In this document: piece after piece, positions 18,691 to 26,548 of the stretch
Layout: every line of letters begins with the position of its first letter
How positions within the stretch are numbered: position 1 is the first letter of the stretch
Assembly: GCF_900100255.1 (NCBI RefSeq)
Contig: NZ_FMTS01000001.1
Coordinates: 806,001 to 870,000, forward strand
Direction: 5' to 3'
DNA from: Asticcacaulis taihuensis
GTDB taxonomy: Bacteria > Pseudomonadota > Alphaproteobacteria > Caulobacterales > Caulobacteraceae
DNA: 64,000 nucleotides
Program-made: the position numbers and the translations under genes
Notes under the pieces: generated by a model
Databases searched by the model: none
The model's input: only the letters and a program-made list of their open reading frames with translations
What the model was told of the DNA's origin: nothing

Positions 18691-19950
18691 ATGAAATCCC
18701 TGCACGACCACGCCCTGAGGCAGCCCCTCAGCGACCTTATGCACGAACGCAGCCTGCCGATCTATAAGACACCCGTCGCGGTGCGCAGTTGGGTCTATCT
18801 GGTCAGCGACGATCAGCGCCAGACGGAAACGGACTGGGTCAACAGCCTGCAAGCCGGCGCGCCCGACCTCTCGCGGCTTGCGGAGACTGACGAGACCACC
18901 GGCCGCATCTGGGAACGGCACGGCGAGTTTTCGACCTGGTTGAAATACGACACCGACATCTCGCTTTCCGCCGCCACCAAGGCCGATCTGGGCTTTTGTC
19001 GAATCCGTACTGCTGATTTCGACTGGCTGACCGGCGCGCCGGGCGAGGTCTTTCGCAGCGTCGAAATCTCGGTCCTGCCCTATGAGCCGAAGACCGCCCA
19101 ACTGCAAAAGGTGATCGACCTGACCCAGGCGGTATGCTGCGATGTGTTTGACGGCGCGGCGCGCATATGGTCGGATTTCCGGATGCATGAGGGCGGCGCC
19201 GGCCGCATCTACGTGCAGGACAAGGGGCTGGAGAATGACGAAGCGTCGCGCCTGCTGCAAACCCTGATCGAGATCGGCCATTACCGCAAGCTGGCCCTGC
19301 TGGGCTTCCCGGTGGCGCGCACCCTGATGGGCTGGCTGAAGGGCGCCGAGGCCCGTCTGGCCGGACTGACCTCCGACATGGCCAGTCAGAGCGCCTCGCA
19401 GGAGCAGCTTCTGGAACGCCTGATGGCGCTGTCGGCCGAGGTCGAAGACCGTGTCAACGCCGTCCGCTTCCGCCAGGGCGCCACCGAAGCCTATGCCCGC
19501 CTGGCTGAAGACCGGCTGGTATCTTTGCGCGAGACCCGCGTCGCCGGCTTTTCGACCATGCAGGAATTCATCGAGCGTCGCCTGCATCCCGCCATGCGGA
19601 CCTGCGAGGCGGCGGCGCGGCGACTGGATGACCTGTCGGTGCGTATTGCCCGCGTCAGCGACCTGCTGCGCGCGCGGATATCAATCTCGCTCGAAGTGCA
19701 GAACCAGAGCCTGCTGAAAAGCATGAACGTGCGAGCCAAGTTGCAAATGAAACTGTCCGAACTGGTCGAGGGCCTATCGGTCTTCGCCGTCGGCTATTAT
19801 ATTTTCAGTCTGGTAAAATACATGATCGATCCCCTCCTCGATCCGCACCTGGCGCATCTGCTCTATGGCCCGATCATCGCGACGATCCTTGTCCTGGCCT
19901 GGCTGTTCATCCATCACCGCAAGAAAAGCATCGGCCATTCGGAAACCTAG
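18691..19950 (+). CDS. DUF3422 family protein
   Basis: A protein of about 419 aa of the DUF3422 family, common in proteobacteria and of unknown function. Characteristic parts are HALRQPLSDLMHERSLP at the start, RHGEFSTWLKYDTD, and the long helical region ending in LQNQSLLKSMN-like residues before the membrane part. The C-terminus has two hydrophobic segments (FAVGYYIFSLVKYMI and LYGPIIATILVLAWLFI) and a basic tail, so it is probably an inner-membrane protein with a large cytosolic domain. Start codons at 18625, 18676 and 18691 are possible; 18691 fits the usual family N-terminus. Confidence 0.85.
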   Translation: MKSLHDHALRQPLSDLMHERSLPIYKTPVAVRSWVYLVSDDQRQTETDWVNSLQAGAPDLSRLAETDETTGRIWERHGEFSTWLKYDTDISLSAATKADLGFCRIRTADFDWLTGAPGEVFRSVEISVLPYEPKTAQLQKVIDLTQAVCCDVFDGAARIWSDFRMHEGGAGRIYVQDKGLENDEASRLLQTLIEIGHYRKLALLGFPVARTLMGWLKGAEARLAGLTSDMASQSASQEQLLERLMALSAEVEDRVNAVRFRQGATEAYARLAEDRLVSLRETRVAGFSTMQEFIERRLHPAMRTCEAAARRLDDLSVRIARVSDLLRARISISLEVQNQSLLKSMNVRAKLQMKLSELVEGLSVFAVGYYIFSLVKYMIDPLLDPHLAHLLYGPIIATILVLAWLFIHHRKKSIGHSET

Positions 19951-20026
19951 ACCTTTTGCCCTTCCCCTTCCGTCATGCAGCCGATAAGGAAAACCAAACC
20001 TCCTCCGCCTTGAGAAATATGAGTCG

Positions 20027-20905
20027 ATGTCCCATCCTGAACTTCTAAATGGTCTGGTCGATATTGCCGGCCAATATGATGCTGTTTTCTGCGATATCTG
20101 GGGCGTCATCCATAATGGCCGGCAGCATTTCCCGACCGCCTACGAGGCGCTGCGTGAATTTAAGGCGAAGCACGGCCCGGTCATCCTGATCTCCAATTCG
20201 CCGCGGCCGCATGACAGCCTGGTCGAACAACTGGCCAGCCTGGGCATCATGGCGGATGGTTTCTCCGATGTCATTTCCTCCGGCGACGCCACGCGCGAAT
20301 ATCTGCGGAAGTTCGCGGCTCAGGGCGCCGCCTGGAAGCTTGGGCCGGAACGCGACAATGTCATCTATGAAGGGATCGACATCGACCTTACGGGTACGCC
20401 GGAAAATGCCGCCTTTATCTCCTGCACCGGCCCGTTTGACGACGAAAACGACACGCTCGAACAATATCAGCACGCCTTTACCCTGGCTGCCGGCCGCAAG
20501 GTCGTCATGATCTGCGCCAATCCGGACAAGGTAGTCCAGCGCGGCGACAAGATCATCATGTGCGCCGGTTCGCTGGCCGATCTCTACGCCTCGCTCGGCG
20601 GCCCGGTCATCATGGCTGGCAAGCCCTACGCACCGATCTACGACCTGTGCTATTCAGCGCTGGAAAAGATCACCGGCAAGCCGCATGACAAAACCCGCAT
20701 CGTCGCCATCGGTGACGGCCTGCCGACCGACGTGCTGGGCGCCAACGGTCAAGGGCTCGACCTTCTGTTCATCGCCGCCGGAATCCATGCCGCCGAGGCC
20801 ACCAATGCCGAAGGCGTCCTCGATCCGCTGCTGCTCAAGGCGGTGCTCGATACGCAGATGGCCAATGCGAAATACGTCGCCGATGCCTTGCGCTGGAAAG
20901 CCTAA
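20027..20905 (+). CDS. TIGR01459 family HAD-IIA hydrolase
   Basis: A 292-aa phosphatase-like enzyme of the HAD superfamily, subclass IIA, in the alphaproteobacterial TIGR01459 group. Motif I is altered to FCDIWGVIHNG (nucleophile Asp, then Trp-Gly), motif II is LISNSPRP, and motif III/IV lies in AIGDGLPTDVLGANGQGLD. The substrate is likely a small phosphorylated metabolite but is not known. Its last 4 nt overlap the end of the convergent GNAT gene. Confidence 0.9.
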   Translation: MSHPELLNGLVDIAGQYDAVFCDIWGVIHNGRQHFPTAYEALREFKAKHGPVILISNSPRPHDSLVEQLASLGIMADGFSDVISSGDATREYLRKFAAQGAAWKLGPERDNVIYEGIDIDLTGTPENAAFISCTGPFDDENDTLEQYQHAFTLAAGRKVVMICANPDKVVQRGDKIIMCAGSLADLYASLGGPVIMAGKPYAPIYDLCYSALEKITGKPHDKTRIVAIGDGLPTDVLGANGQGLDLLFIAAGIHAAEATNAEGVLDPLLLKAVLDTQMANAKYVADALRWKA

Positions 20906-21360
20906 AGCACTTTCCGGTAAACGATGAAGCCTGAACGCTGAGCTATCTTGTCGTACAGCTTTTGCGCTGTGCGGTTGGTCTCATGCGTATGCCAATAGAC
21001 CCGCGATATGCCGGCCTGCCGTGCCGCCTCATACACAGTTTCGATCAGCCCGCGCGCTATCCCCTGCCCCCGTTGCGCCTCCAGGGTATACAGATCCTGC
21101 ATATAGCAGGTCATTTCGATCGCCGAAGTCGAGCGATGAAAGAGATAGTGCGCCAGTCCGGCGATCATCCCGTCCTTTATCGCCACGAGAGCCGACATCG
21201 GCTCCACCGGATCAAGGAAGCGCGCCCAGGCTGTTTCAGTCACGAGATCCGGCAGGGCGGTGGCGCCGGACCGGCCATAAAAGGCATTATAGGCCAGCCA
21301 GAGCGGCAGCCACTGCGCATAGTCTTCCGGCACGACCGGGCGAATGAGAAAATCGGACAT
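20902..21360 (-). CDS. GNAT-family N-acetyltransferase
   Basis: A 152-aa acetyl-CoA-dependent acetyltransferase. The acetyl-CoA binding loop is seen in LYTLEAQRGQGIARGLIETVYEAAR (the R/Q-x-x-G-x-A/G motif), and the C-terminal strand is VYWHTHETNRTAQKLYDK. The beginning, FLIRPVVPEDYAQWLPLWLAYNAFYG, is typical of the family. The acceptor substrate is unknown. It overlaps the HAD gene end by 4 nt in convergent orientation. Confidence 0.9.
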   Translation of the reverse strand: MSDFLIRPVVPEDYAQWLPLWLAYNAFYGRSGATALPDLVTETAWARFLDPVEPMSALVAIKDGMIAGLAHYLFHRSTSAIEMTCYMQDLYTLEAQRGQGIARGLIETVYEAARQAGISRVYWHTHETNRTAQKLYDKIAQRSGFIVYRKVL

Positions 21361-21390
21361 GGCCCGTCATAACACTCCCCACCGAAAAGC

Positions 21391-21426
21391 AAAACGCCCG
21401 GCAGCCATGCAGCTACCGGGCGTTTT
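21391..21426 (-). terminator. Terminator of the cheY-cheZ unit
   Basis: An 11-bp perfect inverted repeat (AAAACGCCCGG with its complement) surrounds a 14-nt loop. On the minus strand it ends in CGTTTTGCTTTT, 65 nt after the CheZ-like gene stop. It lies on the far side of that gene from the GNAT start. Confidence 0.8.
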
Positions 21427-21491
21427 CACCATCACAAATGTCTCGTCATCAGCGTCTTGCCGCGCTTCGTGACCGCTTTGCTTATTCAGGT

Positions 21492-22442
21492 TTAGTCGAA
21501 CAGGGCGTCGATATCGTCCTGCGAATTGGTCTTGCCCATATCTTCGGCGGGAATATCGAACAGAGCGTCGATATCGTCCTGGGAATTGCTTTCAGCGGCT
21601 TCCGGTGCGGCGGCCTGGGGCGCAGGTGCCGGAACTGGGGCCGGAGCGGGTGCCGGTTTTGGCGCCGGCGCGGGTTGCGGCTTCGGTTCGGGTGCCTTGG
21701 CGACAGGGGCAGGCGTTGGCGCCGGAGCGGGCTTGGGTGCCGGTGCCTTGGCAGCCAGGGCGTCGGCCTTAACAGGCGCTTCATCAAAGCCCGAATCAAA
21801 CATGGCGTCGATAGCGTCCTGCTTTGTTTCCGGACCACCGATAGCCGGACCGTTAAGCAGCAGGTCGTGGCGGCGCTTTTCTTCCGCGGTCATTTCCTGC
21901 GGCGTCGAATCCTCGACCCCCAGGGTATTGGCCAGCTTGCCGACGCGCTCCTCGATCTGCTTCAAGACGTTCACCACCTTCGACACGCGCTGGCCGGTGA
22001 TATCCTGGAACGAGCAGGCTTCAAAAATCTTCATGACCTCGTCATCGACCGCAGCCTTGTAGGCATTGGCGTCTCCGCCGAACTGGTCGATCGAGAAGCC
22101 CATCATGGCCTCAGCCGAATTCATGATGTTGTGGGTGGCGTTTTCGGTATCGCGGGTAATGGCTTCGAGTTCCGCGCCGGCGGTGGGGATACGTTCCTGC
22201 GAAATGTCGTGAGGACGCATTTCGCGGATTTCTTCCTTCGCCTTGGCAATATAGCCGGCGATGACGCTGAATTCTTCCGAGCGGCGCTTGTCCAGTTGCT
22301 GGAAGAAGCCGCGCATCAGGGCCACAAGCGCCTCGGATTGCTGCATCAGGTTGATGAGCTTGGGCTCAAGCTCGCCGACCATGGCGGGATCAAACCCTTC
22401 CGGTGCGTAACCTTCGTCTGATTTTGATGCTGGCAGGGCCAT
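21492..22442 (-). CDS. cheZ: CheZ-type CheY-P phosphatase with tandem CheY-docking-like motifs
   Basis: A 316-aa protein with a helical CheZ-like domain (about residues 20-175) and a long tail. The catalytic pattern FQDITGQRV carries Asp147 and Gln151, equivalent to Asp143 and Gln147 of E. coli CheZ, which dephosphorylates CheY-P. The tail has a KQDAIDAMFD motif (207-216), a Pro/Ala/Lys linker (about 233-280) and two identical SQDDIDALFD motifs (287-296 and 307-316), the last forming the exact C-terminus. These resemble the CheY-binding peptides of FliM (SQxEIDALL) and of CheZ itself. AGGA precedes the start by 6-7 nt. It lies 60 nt downstream of cheY on the same strand, most likely in one transcript. 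Confidence 0.88.
   Translation of the reverse strand: MALPASKSDEGYAPEGFDPAMVGELEPKLINLMQQSEALVALMRGFFQQLDKRRSEEFSVIAGYIAKAKEEIREMRPHDISQERIPTAGAELEAITRDTENATHNIMNSAEAMMGFSIDQFGGDANAYKAAVDDEVMKIFEACSFQDITGQRVSKVVNVLKQIEERVGKLANTLGVEDSTPQEMTAEEKRRHDLLLNGPAIGGPETKQDAIDAMFDSGFDEAPVKADALAAKAPAPKPAPAPTPAPVAKAPEPKPQPAPAPKPAPAPAPVPAPAPQAAAPEAAESNSQDDIDALFDIPAEDMGKTNSQDDIDALFD
21495..21824 (-). repeat. Three repeats encoding (S/K)QD(D/A)IDA(L/M)FD in the CheZ tail
   Basis: The copies lie at 21495-21524, 21555-21584 and 21795-21824. The first two are nearly identical in DNA, and the third differs at a few bases. They encode the acidic-hydrophobic peptides described for the CheZ-type gene. Confidence 0.85.
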
Positions 22443-22502
22443 TGTAATCCTACTTTTTAGACGAGACGTGTCTTTGAGAGACGGTTTAGCACGCGCCAGG
22501 GC

Positions 22503-22889
22503 TTAGAAATCGCCGAGAACGGCGGTGATCTTTTGCTTGAGAGTCGCCGCGTTGAAAGGTTTAACAATGTAATTGTTAACGCCGGCTTTCTTGGCAGCAA
22601 TAACGTTTTCCGTCTTGCTCTCGGCCGTGACCATGATGAATGGCGTACGCTTCAGGCCGTCATCGGCACGAACCTTGAGCAACAGTTCGTAGCCCGTCAT
22701 CGGTTCCATGTTCCAGTCGGAGATGACCAGGCCATAAGAACTCTTCTTCATCTTGTCGAGCGCTTCGGTGCCATCCGAGGCCTCTTCAACATTCTCGAAA
22801 CCAAGCTGCTTCAGCAGATTGGAAATAATACGCAGCATGGTCTTGTAATCATCAACTACCAAGACCGGCATGGACATATCGATGGCCAT
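22503..22889 (-). CDS. cheY: CheY-type single-domain response regulator
   Basis: A receiver-only protein of 128 aa (from the ATG at 22889) that should control the flagellar switch. The acidic pair is in VLVVDDYKTMLRI, the phosphoacceptor Asp in LVISDWNMEPMTGYELL, the switch Thr in FIMVTAES and the Lys in YIVKPFN. DWNMP-like sequence and LGFENVEEASDG are close to the CheY type of chemotaxis rather than of general two-component regulators. A GTG 12 nt upstream could extend the frame, but GTGGGG would then be coding instead of the ribosome binding site. The CheZ-type phosphatase gene follows on the same strand. Confidence 0.93.
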   Translation of the reverse strand: MAIDMSMPVLVVDDYKTMLRIISNLLKQLGFENVEEASDGTEALDKMKKSSYGLVISDWNMEPMTGYELLLKVRADDGLKRTPFIMVTAESKTENVIAAKKAGVNNYIVKPFNAATLKQKITAVLGDF

Positions 22890-23233
22890 GTAACGCCCCA
22901 CTTTTTCTAAGCGAGCCCTGCAATGTGCAGGCCCTTCCTTTGTACCTGACCAGAATAGTGATGAGACGATAAAATCCGGTTAAGAGCGTTTGCGAATTTT
23001 ATTATTATATTTCAACGATATATCCTATATTAACCACGATTTATGGTGAAAATTACAGCGCGGATTTCATTTTTTGTCCCGCTTCGGCACGTTTTTTCTG
23101 GCTCAAACGCCGCCGGGCTCGCCGCGTAAGCGGCGACGGGCCTTGCCCTTGCCGGATATCTCCACAGCGATATCCGGAATTTTTCGGGGAAAAATGCCTT
23201 GGCAGCCGTATCGGCGTGAACTAGAGCAGGAAC
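22890..23233. other. Intergenic region between cheY and the MaoC gene
   Basis: No gene is visible in these 344 nt. Next to cheY, CCTGCA-ATG-TGCAGG (22917-22931) can form a hairpin in its leader. The middle (22975-23040) is AT-rich and should hold the divergent promoters. On the plus side CGCCG-CGTAAG-CGGCG (23120-23135) and the terminator-like hairpin at 23152-23184 precede the MaoC start. Confidence 0.6.
23152..23184 (+). terminator. Terminator-like hairpin in the MaoC-gene leader
   Basis: CCGGATATC pairs with GATATCCGG across 8 nt and is followed by AATTTTT. No plus-strand gene lies directly upstream, so it would act within the 5' leader of the MaoC gene, as an attenuator, or stop stray transcription. 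Confidence 0.5.
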
Positions 23234-23671
23234 ATGACCCAGGATACTTTCAGCGCCTACTATCTCGACGAACTGTCCATCGACCAGACCGCCTCGCGCG
23301 TCTTTACGGTTGATGACGCCGCCATCCGTGCTTTCGCCGATGTCTCGACCGACCATAACCCGGTCCATGTTGATGAGGATTTCGCCGCGAAATCGCCTTT
23401 CAAAGGCCGGATCGCCCACGGCATGTTGCTGGGCGCCTATATTTCCGCGACCCTGGCCACCGACCTGCCCGGCCGCGGATCGATCTACGTGTCGCAGACG
23501 CTCGACTTCAAGCGCGCCGTCCGTCCGGGCGACGAGGTAACGATCGAGGTGACGATCAAGGCGATAGACCTGAAATCCGGCCATGTGACACTGTCCACCC
23601 TTGCCAAGGTGCGCAACAAGACCATGTTAAGCGGAACCGCCGTGGTTATCGCCCCCAAAAGACCTGCCTGA
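23234..23671 (+). CDS. MaoC-family (R)-enoyl-CoA hydratase-like protein
   Basis: A 145-aa single hot-dog-fold protein of the MaoC/PhaJ family, which hydrates trans-2-enoyl-CoA to the (R)-3-hydroxy form. The hydratase 2 motif is complete: FADVSTDHNPVHVDEDFA with the catalytic Asp and His, followed by GRIAHGMLLGAYIS. AGCAGGAAC precedes the ATG. Such enzymes can supply PHA or fatty-acid precursors, which may relate to the phasin-like gene 5 kb away, but that link is speculative. The ribF gene follows 22 nt downstream on the same strand. Confidence 0.9.
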   Translation: MTQDTFSAYYLDELSIDQTASRVFTVDDAAIRAFADVSTDHNPVHVDEDFAAKSPFKGRIAHGMLLGAYISATLATDLPGRGSIYVSQTLDFKRAVRPGDEVTIEVTIKAIDLKSGHVTLSTLAKVRNKTMLSGTAVVIAPKRPA

Positions 23672-23693
23672 ATCAAGAGACCAGCATAGTCAA

Positions 23694-24671
23694 GTGACCG
23701 CCCTCCTGCCCCGCTCCATCAAGGTCATCACGCTTGGCGTGGATGCCGGCCACAGACTGCAGGCCGATGCGCCTCTGCCTGTCGGCGCCAGTGCGGCCAT
23801 CGGCAGTTTCGACGGCGTGCATATCGGGCACCAGCATGTGATCGAATCGGCCATCGCGGCGGCAAAGGTCCAGGGTGTCCCATCGGCAGTCATCTGCTTC
23901 GATCCGCACCCGCAGAGCTTCTTCCATAAAGCCGGCAAGCCTTTCCGGCTGATGCATCTGTCACAGCAATTGCGCGCCTTTGAAGCTCTGGGCGTCGGCT
24001 ATGCCTTTGTCCTCAGCTTCGACGCCAACCTGTCCTCCCTGACCGCAGAGGACTTCGCCCGCCTGATCCTGCGCGACTATCTCAAGCTTAGCCACGTCTC
24101 GGCCGGCTTCGATTTCCAGTTCGGCAAGCGCGGCGGCGGCCATGCCAAGGATCTGGTGGCATTTGGAGAACAGTTCGGCTTCACCACTGATATCCTGCCC
24201 TGCCAGACCGATACAGCCGGCCACAAACTGTCCTCCTCGGCGGTGCGCGAGGCCCTGCTGGCCGGTGATGCCAGACTAGCGGCGGAAATCCTCGGCCGCC
24301 CACAAGCCTATCTCGGCGAGGTCATTCATGGCGCCAAACAGGGCCGCACCATCGATTTCCCGACGCTTAACCTGACTTTGGGCGATTACCAGCGCCCGCG
24401 CTATGGCATCTATGTGACGCAAACCACCCTGCCCGATGGCCGCGTGATCAATGGCGTCAGCAATATCGGCGTCCGCCCCACGGTCGGCGGCAATATAGAA
24501 CTGCTAGAAACTTATCTCTTCGATTTCAGCGAGGAGATTTACGGCCAGGTGGTCGAGACCGCCCTGCTCGACTTTATCCGCCCGGAAGCGAAGTTCGCCT
24601 CCTTCGATGAAATGAAGCTCGAAATCCAGAACGACGCCGCCAAGGCGCGGGTCTACTTCCAGAAAAAGTAA
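23694..24671 (+). CDS. ribF: Bifunctional riboflavin kinase / FAD synthetase
   Basis: Makes FMN from riboflavin and FAD from FMN. The N-terminal nucleotidyltransferase domain (about residues 25-190) has AIGSFDGVHIGHQHVI and the SSSAVREALLAGD motif. The C-terminal flavokinase domain (about 195-320) has GRTIDFPTLNL and INGVSNIGVRPTVGG, and ends with a helix rich in Lys. The start is GTG at 23694, which gives the normal length of 325 aa. It is probably co-transcribed with the MaoC gene and is followed by a long inverted repeat. Confidence 0.96.
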   Translation: MTALLPRSIKVITLGVDAGHRLQADAPLPVGASAAIGSFDGVHIGHQHVIESAIAAAKVQGVPSAVICFDPHPQSFFHKAGKPFRLMHLSQQLRAFEALGVGYAFVLSFDANLSSLTAEDFARLILRDYLKLSHVSAGFDFQFGKRGGGHAKDLVAFGEQFGFTTDILPCQTDTAGHKLSSSAVREALLAGDARLAAEILGRPQAYLGEVIHGAKQGRTIDFPTLNLTLGDYQRPRYGIYVTQTTLPDGRVINGVSNIGVRPTVGGNIELLETYLFDFSEEIYGQVVETALLDFIRPEAKFASFDEMKLEIQNDAAKARVYFQKK

Positions 24672-24676
24672 AGTGG

Positions 24677-24790
24677 TCCACAGATAAGCCAGATAAGCAC
24701 AGATGGTCCATGATCATCATCGTCTTCGTGGGTGATGTGACGAACGTGAGGCGCGAAGCGCCATCTGTGCTTATCTGGCTTATCTGTGGA
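24677..24790. repeat. Perfect 30-bp inverted repeat element, 'CCACAGATAAG' type
   Basis: Positions 24677-24706 and 24761-24790 are exact reverse complements for 30 bases, with a 54-nt centre that itself contains GGCGCGAAGCGCC. The arms are built of the units CCACAGATAAG and CCAGATAAGCACAGAT. A transcript would form a long hairpin between the convergent ribF and GyrI-like genes, so it may stop transcription. A related element lies at 43992-44131. Confidence 0.9.
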
Positions 24791-24798
24791 TTCCTTTC

Positions 24799-25416
24799 TT
24801 AAATCCGCCTGATCGGCTGGCGCAGGATGGTCCGCAATTTCGCCGGTTCGGCCTTTCGCGGATCGCTGAGATAGATCTCATGATGCTTGCCGGTCTCCTT
24901 CAGCCCATTGGCCGGCAGCCACTCTTCATGCAGGCGTTTGAGCACCGGCCCTTCGTCATCATAGGGCCCGACATGCAGGATCTGGGCGCAAAGCCCTTCT
25001 TCCAGCCGTTCCAGCCGCACCTTTTCCAGTCCCGGCAGCCCCTTCTTCATCACCACCTCGCTGAGCGCGGCGCACAGGTGCCCCTTCTCGATCCAGTCCG
25101 GCTGAAGGATCATCATCGTCCATGACCATTTCGACTTCTCGCGCGTGACAAAGCTGTTCATGTCCCTGGCCCACCACAGACCTTCCAGCGGCCCGACCAC
25201 ATAGTCCCGGTCAAACGCCCGTTTGCTCATGAATTTCAAGGTATAGGAAAGCGAATAGAGCGCCTCGATCGCCTGGGCATATTCCGGCGCGGTATTCGGG
25301 TCGCCCTTGCCGTCGAACATGAGATATTGCAGAGGCGGCACCTCGACCAGGGTAAACTCTTTCGCTGACGCGCTATAAAGCGGCTTATATTCCACTTTCA
25401 GATCGATCTTGCTCAA
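24799..25416 (-). CDS. GyrI-like small-molecule-binding domain protein (TTG start)
   Basis: A 205-aa stand-alone GyrI-like (SHV-fold) protein, starting SKIDLKVEYKPLYSASAKEF after the initiator. Family features are LVEVPPLQYLMFDGKGDPN, GPLEGLWW and the C-terminal HEIYLSDPRKAEPAKLRTILRQPI. Such proteins bind small amphipathic ligands or act as hydrolases on them; there is no DNA-binding domain here. I set the start at the TTG at 25416 because AGGAGG lies 7 nt before it, while the longer frame to 25506 has no such site and does not fit the family. It faces ribF across the inverted repeat. Confidence 0.88.
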   Translation of the reverse strand: MSKIDLKVEYKPLYSASAKEFTLVEVPPLQYLMFDGKGDPNTAPEYAQAIEALYSLSYTLKFMSKRAFDRDYVVGPLEGLWWARDMNSFVTREKSKWSWTMMILQPDWIEKGHLCAALSEVVMKKGLPGLEKVRLERLEEGLCAQILHVGPYDDEGPVLKRLHEEWLPANGLKETGKHHEIYLSDPRKAEPAKLRTILRQPIRRI

Positions 25417-25549
25417 TTCGCAGCCTCCTGTTTCGCGCAATCTATCGCCTAGCCCTGCCAGAAACTGCCAGCAGGCTTTCACTGCATATTTTGACTCTGG
25501 CCGCATTTGCGTTAACCTCTATTAACGAACATCTGGTGGGGGTGTCAGA

Positions 25550-26398
25550 ATGCGTGTCATCAAGCATGTCTTTTGCGGCCTGGCAGCCTTGTGTCTGTCC
25601 GCCATCGCTTCGGCCGCCAATGCCATGGGCGGCTATAATGACTGCGATTTCGCCGACCTTCACCGCTTTGAAACGCCCGGCCTGAATTTCACGGCCGGCA
25701 GGATCACGAAAGCCACGCCCTTCAAACCGGCCGCCCTGTTCGAGGCGGGCGCGCCGTGCGTCGGGCTTGAGGCCACGCTGTGCGCCGGACCGACCAATGA
25801 CACCATCGCCCGCAACCAGCCGGTCATTATCGCCTTCACCCGCGCCGGCTCAGCCTGCATTGTCTTTCAACAGGGCGCCGATATCCGTTCCGGCTGGGTT
25901 GATTTGGCGCGTATCAATACAAAAAAAGCCAGGCCAACCACTTTCGCCAACTGGCAGGGCCTCTGGCACGCCGACGCGAACCACACGAAAACCGACATCA
26001 CCGTCATGAGCGTGGCGGACTTTTCCGGCAAATATCAGGGCCAGCAGACCCATCCTGATCCGGAATCGATTTACGCGCTCCTCACCTACGATCCGGCTAA
26101 GCGCGACAGCCTGACGCCCCAGAGTGTCGGCCTGACTGGTTATGCGGCCTATACCTTCGATACAATCGGCGGCACGGACACGCACCTTGGTATGTTCACC
26201 GCCACCACCGACTTCAACGGCCCGGTCCTGCTCTATGATGAAGCCGCCGAGGATCGCCATGAGGACCGCGACACGGACTGCCTCGTCGTCATGCTCTATT
26301 TCGGCGATATGCTCGCCGTCACCGACCAGGGCCGTTGCGGCGGGGAGAGCGTGCGCTTCAACGGCACATTCCGACGCACCAAGGCGCAATTGCGCTAG
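25550..26398 (+). CDS. Exported protein of unknown function
   Basis: A 282-aa protein with a clear signal peptide (VFCGLAALCLSAIASAANA, cleavage near residue 25), so it is periplasmic or secreted. The mature part has six or more cysteines, including CDFADLH, APCVGLEATLC, SACIVFQQG and DTDCLVVMLYFGDMLAVTDQGRCGG, which may form disulfides. The middle (VIIAFTRAGSACIVF to GWVDLARI) looks like an SH3b-type beta domain, but this is a guess. I recognise no named family. A terminator-like hairpin after it separates it from ileS. Confidence 0.75.
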   Translation: MRVIKHVFCGLAALCLSAIASAANAMGGYNDCDFADLHRFETPGLNFTAGRITKATPFKPAALFEAGAPCVGLEATLCAGPTNDTIARNQPVIIAFTRAGSACIVFQQGADIRSGWVDLARINTKKARPTTFANWQGLWHADANHTKTDITVMSVADFSGKYQGQQTHPDPESIYALLTYDPAKRDSLTPQSVGLTGYAAYTFDTIGGTDTHLGMFTATTDFNGPVLLYDEAAEDRHEDRDTDCLVVMLYFGDMLAVTDQGRCGGESVRFNGTFRRTKAQLR

Positions 26399-26469
26399 GA
26401 AAATCCGGGGCGCTCTGATAAAGCCAGAACCATGATGATGTCGGGGCTTCGCACCATACGAATTTGACG

Positions 26470-26508
26470 CCCGGTACGCGGTTTATGAACCCGTGCCGGG
26501 AGGTTTTT
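26470..26508 (+). terminator. Terminator or attenuator between the exported protein gene and ileS
   Basis: CCCGGTACG pairs with CGTGCCGGG (one G-U pair), and the inner GGTT pairs with AACC after a one-base bulge. This gives a stem of 13 pairs, followed by AGGTTTTT. It sits only 41 nt before the ileS start codon, so it may end the upstream transcript or act in the ileS leader. Confidence 0.6.
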
Positions 26509-26548
26509 GCGCCCTATTACAGACACCTTTTTATAAGACCTGAGAGTC

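Noticed and set aside
21595-21790. Short repeats that could suggest a CRISPR array
   Set aside because: They are Pro/Ala/Lys codon repeats within the linker of the CheZ-type protein, in frame and without spacers.
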